A DNA stretch of 64,000 nt, taken from Bergeyella_A cardium. Lineage in GTDB: Bacteria; Bacteroidota; Bacteroidia; Flavobacteriales; Weeksellaceae. Below, one piece after another: positions 57,799 to 64,000 of this stretch. The position numbers and the translations under genes were made by a program. The first letter of the stretch is position 1, and every line of letters starts with the position of its first letter. Location of the stretch: NCBI RefSeq assembly GCF_030012605.2, contig NZ_CP114055.2; one strand, 5' to 3'. The notes under the pieces were generated by a model, which ran no database searches, was not told where the DNA came from, and worked only from the letters and a program-made list of their open reading frames with translations.

Positions 57799-59823
57799 TT
57801 AATTAGGAGAATTATTATTATTCAATCGAGCTTCCTGCTCTTTTTTAAGCTGATTTTGGAGCTCTACCTTTTTCAAACTATCTTTTCTTTTCCGTTCAAG
57901 GGAGTCTTCCTTTGTGGGTTTGTACCAGCCTTTGCGTTTCATATCTGCCACCCATTGTCTTTTATACTCAGGCATAAAGGAGGCATTAATCATCTTCTTA
58001 TAGAGATGTTCTCTTTTGATATTCCCTGTAATATGCTTCTCTGCGATGAGAGTAGCGGCAGGACCCGCCCAAGTAGCTCCAAAACCTGCGTGCTCCATAA
58101 CAGCGGCAACAACAATTTTAGGACTCTCCGCTGGTGCGATGAGTACGAAGATAGAATTATCCTTACCCTGAGGAACCTGAGCAGTACCTGTTTTAGCAAG
58201 CTGTGTAAATTCCGAAGTTTTAAGCGAACGGGCAGTACCTCTTTGTACTACGGCTTCCATTCCTTTGAGAACGGGCTCAAAATATTTTGGCTCTACAAGG
58301 GTTTTGTGCTTTACCTTAAATCTTGGGTCGGGGTTTGGCTTTCCATCTATCGATTTTACGATGTGGGGGGTATAATACCAGCCTTTATTAGCAATGGCAG
58401 CCATAGCATTTGCCATTTGGATGGGGGTGAGGAGTACATCTCCCTGCCCCATACCATTGAAAACAGCTCCTGTGGAGAGTGCATCCCAGTTTTTATAATT
58501 ACCCTCCTTCTTTGAGCTGTGCATATTGAGTTTTTTCTGTCTGTTTTCATAATATTCTCCACTGGGGATTCTCCCTTTTGAGCCAACGGCAAGGTCATTA
58601 TTGAGAAAGACACCGAGACCAAAGCTCGCCATTATTTCCTTCCATTCATCAACGCCCTTGGAAGGGTTATTTGGATATTTATTTACAATGGCAAGGAAAG
58701 CGTGGGAAAAATAGCAGTTGCTCGAGACTTGTAAAGAAGGGATGAGGGGAGTGGCTCCACCGTGTCCTTTAATCCTAAGCCCTCTATAATTAAAACCTCC
58801 TCCACAGGGGAAGATGGTCTTATCCGTCATCACTCCCATTTGCATTCCCGCAAGTGCAGTAAGCATCTTAAAGGTAGAACCAGGGGGATAAGCCGCCTGT
58901 ACAGACCTATCAAAAGTTGGGCGCTGGTTATAGAGCGTATCTACCTGCAATTTGTAGAGGTTTTTGGACTTTTCTGGACCTGTAAAGAGATTGGGGTCAA
59001 TGTCTGGGCCTGTTGCCATAGCGAGAATTTCGCCATTATTGGGGTCAAGGGCAACGATGGCGCCTTGCTTATTCACTAAAATCTCTTCGGCGAGTTTTTG
59101 AAGGTCATAATCTATCGTAAGTGTGATGTCTTTACCCGTTACCACCTCTTTATCAAGGCTACCTCCTTTATAAGAACCGATATTCCTTAGCCTGATGTCT
59201 TTTTGGATATAGTTAATTCCTTTCTCTCCGCGCAAAGTAGTTTCATAGGCTTTTTCCACACCTGATTTACCGATATTATCCCCTGGACGATAATAGAGAG
59301 AATCTTTTTTTATGTCTCGCTCATTTACCTCGTTGGTATAGCCGAGCAGATTCCCAGAAGTAGAGACTTCATAACGGCGCTGAGGACGAGAAACAATACT
59401 AAAAGCAGGATATTTGAAGATGATTTCTTGGATTCTGGCAACATCTTTGCGGGTAAGGTTTTTAAGGAAAGTAACAGAGGTAAGAGGGGAAAAGTATTTC
59501 TCCTTTCGTGCCGTATTGATGCGCTCTACAAAGCTGTTTTCATCAATCCCAACAAGATTGCAGAAAGCGATAGTATCAAAATCAGGCTTCATAAGCGCCT
59601 CTGTGTAGGAAATCTCATAAGAAGGCTGGTTGCTCACGAGGATTTTACCATTGCGATCAAAAACGGCACCCCTTTGTGGGATAACATACTCGGTTTTTAT
59701 AGAGGTATTGAGGGCATTGAGAGCATATCTATCGGTGAAAAGCTGTAAATACGCAAGCCTCGCAATAAAAATGGAGGCAATAAGCAGGAGGATAAGCGTA
59801 ATCTTGATATACTGATGCTTCAT
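57799..59823 (-). CDS. mrdA: Penicillin-binding protein 2 (transpeptidase)
   Basis: PBP2 cross-links peptidoglycan with RodA in the elongation machinery. The product has an N-terminal anchor (about 5-25, ITLILLLIASIFIARLAYLQ), a dimerisation domain (about 40-210) and a class B transpeptidase domain. SxxK (PPGSTFK), SSN (SSNCYF) and KTG (AKTGTAQ) are present. A TATCTTTG element at 59863-59870 covers the upstream ATG at 59865, so ATG 59823 (MKHQYIKITL, 674 residues) is chosen. mreBCD genes are not adjacent. Confidence 0.95.
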   Translation of the reverse strand: MKHQYIKITLILLLIASIFIARLAYLQLFTDRYALNALNTSIKTEYVIPQRGAVFDRNGKILVSNQPSYEISYTEALMKPDFDTIAFCNLVGIDENSFVERINTARKEKYFSPLTSVTFLKNLTRKDVARIQEIIFKYPAFSIVSRPQRRYEVSTSGNLLGYTNEVNERDIKKDSLYYRPGDNIGKSGVEKAYETTLRGEKGINYIQKDIRLRNIGSYKGGSLDKEVVTGKDITLTIDYDLQKLAEEILVNKQGAIVALDPNNGEILAMATGPDIDPNLFTGPEKSKNLYKLQVDTLYNQRPTFDRSVQAAYPPGSTFKMLTALAGMQMGVMTDKTIFPCGGGFNYRGLRIKGHGGATPLIPSLQVSSNCYFSHAFLAIVNKYPNNPSKGVDEWKEIMASFGLGVFLNNDLAVGSKGRIPSGEYYENRQKKLNMHSSKKEGNYKNWDALSTGAVFNGMGQGDVLLTPIQMANAMAAIANKGWYYTPHIVKSIDGKPNPDPRFKVKHKTLVEPKYFEPVLKGMEAVVQRGTARSLKTSEFTQLAKTGTAQVPQGKDNSIFVLIAPAESPKIVVAAVMEHAGFGATWAGPAATLIAEKHITGNIKREHLYKKMINASFMPEYKRQWVADMKRKGWYKPTKEDSLERKRKDSLKKVELQNQLKKEQEARLNNNNSPN

Positions 59824-59862
59824 ATTGTGCAAAAACCCCTGAAAAACGGAGCTTAGGAGGCG

Positions 59863-59870
59863 CAAAGATA
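59863..59870 (-). promoter_or_regulatory. Candidate promoter of mrdA-rodA
   Basis: TATCTTTG on the minus strand, 39 nt before the chosen mrdA ATG. The spacing to any -33 TTTG is not convincing. Confidence 0.5.
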
Positions 59871-59974
59871 AGATTTTTTAGTGGAGATTTTCAGCGTGGA
59901 AGCTTCAGGAAAGATTAGAACTGATTAAAGGAAAAATTTTTAAGATAAGCCCTGTACCTTCGAGGAAGCATCAA

Positions 59975-60006
59975 AATAAACCCTACCGCTATCGGTAGGG
60001 TTTATT
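59975..60006 (-). terminator. Terminator after the TonB-dependent receptor
   Basis: A perfect 14-bp stem (AATAAACCCTACCG and its complement) with a 4-nt loop lies 23 nt past the receptor stop. T-rich bases follow on both strands. Confidence 0.85.
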
Positions 60007-60029
60007 TTTTTACCTGTCAAAATCTTGAA

Positions 60030-62123
60030 TTAGAATGTTACAACCATTCCTGCAAGGAAGTTGGCAGTAGCCTGAGGATAATAGTAGGGCTTGCCTTTTT
60101 TGTATCTTCCGTGGGCCACATATTCGCGATTGAGGAAGTTATTCACATCAAAAGTAAAGATGACGGACTTACAAAAACCTCGAGGAACGAGCTCATACGA
60201 AAGGCTGAGATTATTGACGAAGAAATCTGGAAGTTTGGCATTCTCCTCTTGTTCATTGGTAAGATATCGCTCGCCTACGAACTTCGCCTGCCAGGTGATT
60301 TGCAGATTTTTAAGCGGTACATAAGTAAGGGCATTGCTGGCGACAAAAGATGGAGAGAAGGAAATCTCAGTAGAGCCGAGATTGATAATTTTCCCCGATT
60401 TATCCTTCGTATGATAGTCTCTATTTCGGTTTCGGCTAAGGGCAAAATTGGGCTGCCAGAAGAATGTATCGGAGATTTTTACAAGGGCATCTGCCTCGAG
60501 ACCGAATCTGTAGCTATTCCCGCTGTTTTTCCTAAGAGGATAGCCCGTTTTGCTGATATCCCCTGTGAGGACGAGCTGGTCGGTATAGCCCATATAATAA
60601 AGATTGGTATTGAGCCTTAGCCTATCGGTGATGAGGCGCCAGCCGAGCTCAAAATCATTTACTTTTTCAGCTTTTGGGAGCAGGTTGCCTTTGGAGATAT
60701 TCTCTGCATAGTCTTTATAATCGGAGCGGTTGGCTTCCTTAGTTGCGTGGGCATAGGAGAGGTAGAGGCTGCTAGAATCATTTACCTTGAAAGTAACGCC
60801 CGCTTTTGGATTAAAAAGGTGAAGAGGCTCATCAATCATCGTTTCAAAAAGGAGAGATTTGAAACCTACATACCTGTACTGAACATCTGCAAAAAGGCTC
60901 CATTTATCGGTGAGCGAATAAGTGATTTTAGCAAAAGCCGATGCCTCATTTTTCTTGCCATAGATTTTTTTACCGAGTCTTTCTTTGTAGGCTTTGGTTG
61001 CGTTTTCCGTCCAGATATATTCATCAAAATGGCGACCGTCGTAGGTATTCGCAGCCCCTCCGAAGATAAGGTCTATCGCCTCCTTTTTATAATTTGCGGA
61101 GAAGGTAGTACCGTAGAAGTCATTATCCATTTTATATTGGATAACGAAATTTCCATTGGCATCTCCCCAATTGTCCATTTGCTCCCAATAGCCCCTGCCT
61201 TTGGTATAGTGAAAGGCGAGATTGGTTGTCCAACTGCCCGACCATTTTTCAGACCAATGCAGCTGTGCGTGGTCTTGCTGATAGTTATCGGTTTCATTAT
61301 CGTAGAAAAGTATATTTCCCTTTTTATCGGTGTATTTCCCTGATGGATTATACCTTCGGTTTTCCTCCAGCGTTTTGGCATCAATCCCCTTATATGCGAG
61401 GTAAGTTTTCTCTTTACCTCCAAAAACAAGGGCTTTTATCAGCGTATTCTTGTGCGAATATGCTGCTTGTAAAAAATAAGATGTAAGGTCTGAGAAAGCC
61501 CTGTCTACATAACCATCTGAATTGATTTTTGAGAGTCTTCCTGAGATTTCAAACCTGTCATTCAACTTACCTGTGGAGAATTTAAGTGAATGCTTGTGGG
61601 AGTTATAGCTTCCGTAATAATTGGCAATCTCTCCATAAGGATTTTGGGAAATGGCATCTGTAAGTACATTAAGGCTCGCTCCAAAAGCCCCCGCTCCATT
61701 GGTAGAAGTGCCCACACCTCTCTGCACTTGAATACTCTCGGCAGAGCCTGCAAAATCCGAAAGGTTATACCAATACACCCCAAGAGATTCGGAATCATTA
61801 TACGGAATACCATTGATGGTTACATTGGTTCTCTGCAAATCATTACCACGAATGAAAAGCGCCGTAGAGCCAAAGCCCGTACCATCTTCAGAATAGGAAA
61901 CCACACTCGGCAGCCTGTCTACAAGAACAGGAATCTGCTTGCCTACATTTCGCTGTTTGATTTCCTTTTTGGATAGATTAGAAAAGGTAACTGGCAGTGT
62001 TTCTTTTGCTCTTACTGCTGTGATGAGCACCTCATCTATCACCTTAGTAGAATCTGCTTTAGATTCTTGGGCAGCTGCTGTAATACTCGCAAGTGCCTGT
62101 GCCATAAAAAATAATTTTTTCAT
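60030..62123 (-). CDS. TonB-dependent outer-membrane receptor, TPP-regulated (thiamine uptake)
   Basis: The 697-residue product has a signal peptide (about 1-18) and a TonB-box-like segment (DEVLITAVRA). The plug domain (about 35-170) includes LFIRGNDLQRTNVTINGIPY and IQVQRGVGTSTNGAGAFGAS. A 22-strand-type barrel ends in a terminal phenylalanine (LAGMVVTF). A TPP riboswitch with a terminator precedes it, so thiamine or a precursor is the likely ligand. Receptors under THI-element control are established in Bacteroidetes. No pnuT or thi gene is adjacent. TonB energy could come from the exbB-exbD-tonB-like genes. Confidence 0.92.
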   Translation of the reverse strand: MKKLFFMAQALASITAAAQESKADSTKVIDEVLITAVRAKETLPVTFSNLSKKEIKQRNVGKQIPVLVDRLPSVVSYSEDGTGFGSTALFIRGNDLQRTNVTINGIPYNDSESLGVYWYNLSDFAGSAESIQVQRGVGTSTNGAGAFGASLNVLTDAISQNPYGEIANYYGSYNSHKHSLKFSTGKLNDRFEISGRLSKINSDGYVDRAFSDLTSYFLQAAYSHKNTLIKALVFGGKEKTYLAYKGIDAKTLEENRRYNPSGKYTDKKGNILFYDNETDNYQQDHAQLHWSEKWSGSWTTNLAFHYTKGRGYWEQMDNWGDANGNFVIQYKMDNDFYGTTFSANYKKEAIDLIFGGAANTYDGRHFDEYIWTENATKAYKERLGKKIYGKKNEASAFAKITYSLTDKWSLFADVQYRYVGFKSLLFETMIDEPLHLFNPKAGVTFKVNDSSSLYLSYAHATKEANRSDYKDYAENISKGNLLPKAEKVNDFELGWRLITDRLRLNTNLYYMGYTDQLVLTGDISKTGYPLRKNSGNSYRFGLEADALVKISDTFFWQPNFALSRNRNRDYHTKDKSGKIINLGSTEISFSPSFVASNALTYVPLKNLQITWQAKFVGERYLTNEQEENAKLPDFFVNNLSLSYELVPRGFCKSVIFTFDVNNFLNREYVAHGRYKKGKPYYYPQATANFLAGMVVTF

Positions 62124-62169
62124 TACAAAATGAAAGTTTTTGTAAAATAAAAGAGGTAATTATTTTATG

Positions 62170-62217
62170 GAATTAAAAAATAAAGCCTGTCTTTGCAACC
62201 CAACAGCAAAAACAAGC
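62170..62217 (-). terminator. Riboswitch expression-platform terminator
   Basis: On the minus strand GCTTGTTTTTGC (62217-62206) pairs with GCAAAGACAGGC (62196-62185), two G-U pairs, loop TGTTGGGTT, followed by TTTATTTTTT. It lies between the TPP aptamer and the receptor ATG, so TPP binding would favour premature termination. Confidence 0.85.
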
Positions 62218-62233
62218 CACTCATTTAGCTTCT

Positions 62234-62305
62234 TTTCCTTAGACTGCATTACCAGCCCAAGTTCTATGGGTATAATCTCAGCCTTTTACAGCACCCCTTT
62301 GAGAC
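62234..62305 (-). ncRNA. TPP riboswitch (THI element)
   Basis: The minus strand carries the conserved THI-box order: AAAGGGGTGC, then GGCTGAGA, TATACCC, AACTTGGGCTGG, TAATGCAGTCTAAGGAA. These match the core of known TPP aptamers (GGGGTGC / GGCTGAGA / ACCC / CTGGnTAATGC.. / AGGGAA) with small variations in the 3' part. The outer P1 stem looks short. The aptamer begins almost at the predicted transcription start. A terminator 17 nt beyond it and the receptor gene downstream complete the regulatory unit. Confidence 0.88.
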
Positions 62306-62309
62306 AGCA

Positions 62310-62317
62310 CAAAAATA
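62310..62317 (-). promoter_or_regulatory. Candidate promoter of the riboswitch transcript
   Basis: TATTTTTG on the minus strand fits TAnnTTTG and lies 4 nt before the aptamer, so the transcript would begin at the aptamer. No -33 box is clear. Confidence 0.5.
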
Positions 62318-62393
62318 TAAAAAAGAGGAATAATTCCCCTTATTTTTGTTAATTTTTTAATAATGGATAGATAAATAATTTATTTAAAAGACT

Positions 62394-63017
62394 TTAAAAG
62401 CCCATTCTCAGCCTGTTTTGTAAGATTTTTTCCTGCAAATCTTCCAAGCTGATGCCTTTTAAAGCTGCAACTTTACGGTACAAATCCTCAATATTGAAAT
62501 CTGTATTATCTGTTTCTAAAAAAAATCGGTCTATCGGTGTATTCTTTACAATCTCCTGCAAAGAGAGATTGTGGAGCACCGCTCTGCCAAAAGAAAGATA
62601 AAAACCCTTATCCAAAAGCCCTTTGGCAATTGTTTCCTTTTTATTGAATCCGTGAATGATTAAAGGAACTCTCGCGATTTTACTAAATCTTAGCAGCTCA
62701 GAAAACCTCCTTACACAGTGAATAATCACGGGCTTCTGGATTTCATTTGCCCAAAGAATCTGCCGACTAAAAACCTCTTCCTGCTCCTTTTCACTTGTGG
62801 GGACAAAAGCATCTAAGCCGCATTCTCCTATGGCAAGGCAATGAGCACTCAAACTGCTTTTCTTAAACCATTCCCAAGATTTTTCTGTAATAAAATCTAA
62901 GTCCTTAGGGTGAAACCCCACAGAAAAAGCCGTCTCTACAGGGTTTTCTAAAAAATTGAGATTATAAATCCCCTGCTTGTCTTTTGCGTGATGGTGAAAA
63001 TCAAAAAACATCATCAT
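62394..63017 (-). CDS. TatD family metal-dependent hydrolase
   Basis: The 207-residue product has the TatD metal site: FDFHHHAKD near the N-terminus, AIGECGLDAF, IIHCVRRFSE, IIHGFNKKE and FLETDNTDF. Relatives are deoxyribonucleases or other phosphohydrolases. It is shorter than the usual roughly 255 residues, but the metal-binding segments are present. It overlaps the upstream acidic-protein stop by one base (TAATG), so translation is probably coupled. Confidence 0.85.
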   Translation of the reverse strand: MMMFFDFHHHAKDKQGIYNLNFLENPVETAFSVGFHPKDLDFITEKSWEWFKKSSLSAHCLAIGECGLDAFVPTSEKEQEEVFSRQILWANEIQKPVIIHCVRRFSELLRFSKIARVPLIIHGFNKKETIAKGLLDKGFYLSFGRAVLHNLSLQEIVKNTPIDRFFLETDNTDFNIEDLYRKVAALKGISLEDLQEKILQNRLRMGF

Positions 63018-64000
63018 TAGGCTTTCCCCTGCCTGATTTCTTTTACTTCTTTTATTCGCTGCTGGAAGTAGTCCTTTTTTTCAGGGTGCTTCTCTGATAA
63101 TAATTCAAAAGCATTTATCGCTTTTGCATAGAGCCTCTGGTCAAGGTAGAGATTGGCAAGAGTTTCTGTCATCAGGTGGGAGATATCATCGCTCTTTTCT
63201 TTTAAAATAAAATCGTTCTCCTCTTTCAGTTTGCTGATTTTTGGGTTATTCTCTATAAAGGTATCTATTGCCTTGCTCTTGATTTCCTCTATACTTTGAG
63301 CTGCCTTGATTTCCTGCTCCTCTACCGCAGCTATTTTATCCAATTTCAGCCAGCTCTGCCAAGTATTGATAAATTCAGGTACATTGCTCTGAGGCTTATC
63401 TTCTTCCGAAGATGGGACAGCTTCAATCTCGGAGGAATGCTCCTCTTCCTGAAAAATTTCCTCATTTTCTGAAATGAATGAGATGCTTATCACTGGGCTT
63501 TTGTGCTCATCCGATGGGGAAGGTGCTTTTTCTTCTGATGAAGAGATCTCCACCTCTGGCACATCGCTTACTTTCTTAGTTTCTATTGGAGAGGCTATTG
63601 CCTCTTCCGATTTTTTTTCTGAAATAAGCGCATCGGGTGTGTTTTGTAAAAAGCTCAATGGCTTCCAAGCTGAGGGTGATGGCACCGAATACTCCTCCTG
63701 AATTTCTCCCTCTGGGAGGGCGTCTTTTGGCTTTTCTTCGGTTTTTAATGGCTCCGAAACAGGGGTTTCCTCCTGCAATGCCCTTTCTGCTTCACTGAAA
63801 TTAATATCCGTATTAGATACTTCGTCTTCTTCTTGGCGAACTACTGGTGCTGCATTCTTTTTCCTCGCCATCTTTGCTTCCACCTCTGCTATAAGGCTCA
63901 GCCTTTCCTCTTCATACTTATTCTTAGGCTCAGCCTTTGGAATATAAACTTCTGTCTCCCCTACTTCCATTTTTAGAGGCACTACCTCTTTTTTTACTTT
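63017..64000 (-). CDS. Acidic, repeat-rich protein, 5' end beyond the window
   Basis: The frame remains open to the window edge: six codons upstream of a GTG at 63982 contain no stop and encode KVKKEV. The true start is therefore outside. The visible 327 residues are Glu/Ser/Pro-rich and low in complexity (about 40-220), with a charged C-terminal part. That part has LANLYLDQRLYAKAINAFELLSEKHPEK, quoted in part, which resembles a single TPR-like helix pair. No family was recognised. It precedes and probably couples to the TatD gene. Confidence 0.75.
   Translation of the reverse strand, partial: KVKKEVVPLKMEVGETEVYIPKAEPKNKYEEERLSLIAEVEAKMARKKNAAPVVRQEEDEVSNTDINFSEAERALQEETPVSEPLKTEEKPKDALPEGEIQEEYSVPSPSAWKPLSFLQNTPDALISEKKSEEAIASPIETKKVSDVPEVEISSSEEKAPSPSDEHKSPVISISFISENEEIFQEEEHSSEIEAVPSSEEDKPQSNVPEFINTWQSWLKLDKIAAVEEQEIKAAQSIEEIKSKAIDTFIENNPKISKLKEENDFILKEKSDDISHLMTETLANLYLDQRLYAKAINAFELLSEKHPEKKDYFQQRIKEVKEIRQGKA

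Noticed and set aside
62167..62352. 61-residue plus-strand frame over the TPP riboswitch
   Set aside because: It covers the antisense of the aptamer and terminator, which explain the sequence better.

Overview
The window looks like a chromosomal segment of a flavobacterium, most likely of the Weeksellaceae (Chryseobacterium-like) group. Evidence: AT-rich DNA; promoters of the Bacteroidetes form TTTG-N19-TAnnTTTG; no Shine-Dalgarno use; proteins with type IX secretion tails; a BirA without a DNA-binding domain; and a TPP riboswitch in front of a TonB-dependent receptor. Genus and species cannot be fixed from this stretch. No insertion sequence, prophage or CRISPR array was seen.

Region 1 (1-13.5 kb, minus strand) is the fused S10-spc-alpha ribosomal protein operon, from rplC through rpoA into the first nine codons of rplQ. 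It also carries secY, infA and a 38-residue rpmJ. rpsJ is not next to rplC: the operon has its own promoter at 13449-13479. Five gaps in it hold hairpins or repeats.

Region 2 (13.6-25.2 kb) holds rsmI-fabG (minus); a four-gene plus-strand operon (secreted ankyrin protein, DUF2271 protein, PepSY/flavodoxin/FAD reductase, ApbE) that looks like an electron-export module built on covalent flavin; tRNA-Glu and rpsT; ridA with a small membrane protein; and asnS-rpoN.

Region 3 (25.2-46.1 kb) holds kup and two large, paralogous secreted S8 peptidases. They point outward on either side of a housekeeping block (birA / rsfS-ftsH / LUD-cdsA-psd). The copies share coding sequence, promoter region and terminator. 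pta-ackA follows, then a cluster of small intergenic hairpin repeats.

Region 4 (46.1-54.3 kb) holds rnr, a DUF2147 protein, a tRNA operon (Leu-Gly-Leu), a DUF3127 protein with an SSB-like acidic tail, clpC, and a three-gene operon (SWEET-like membrane protein, sufE, GT9 glycosyltransferase).

Region 5 (54.3-64 kb, minus strand) holds exbB-exbD-tonB-like, mrdA-rodA for cell-wall elongation, the TPP-riboswitch-controlled TonB-dependent receptor, and a TatD nuclease behind an acidic protein gene that runs off the window. The ExbB/ExbD/TonB-like proteins may energise the receptor.

Most predicted promoters match TAnnTTTG. Several lie inside the longest possible reading frames, and this decides internal starts for rsmI, ridA, kup and mrdA.
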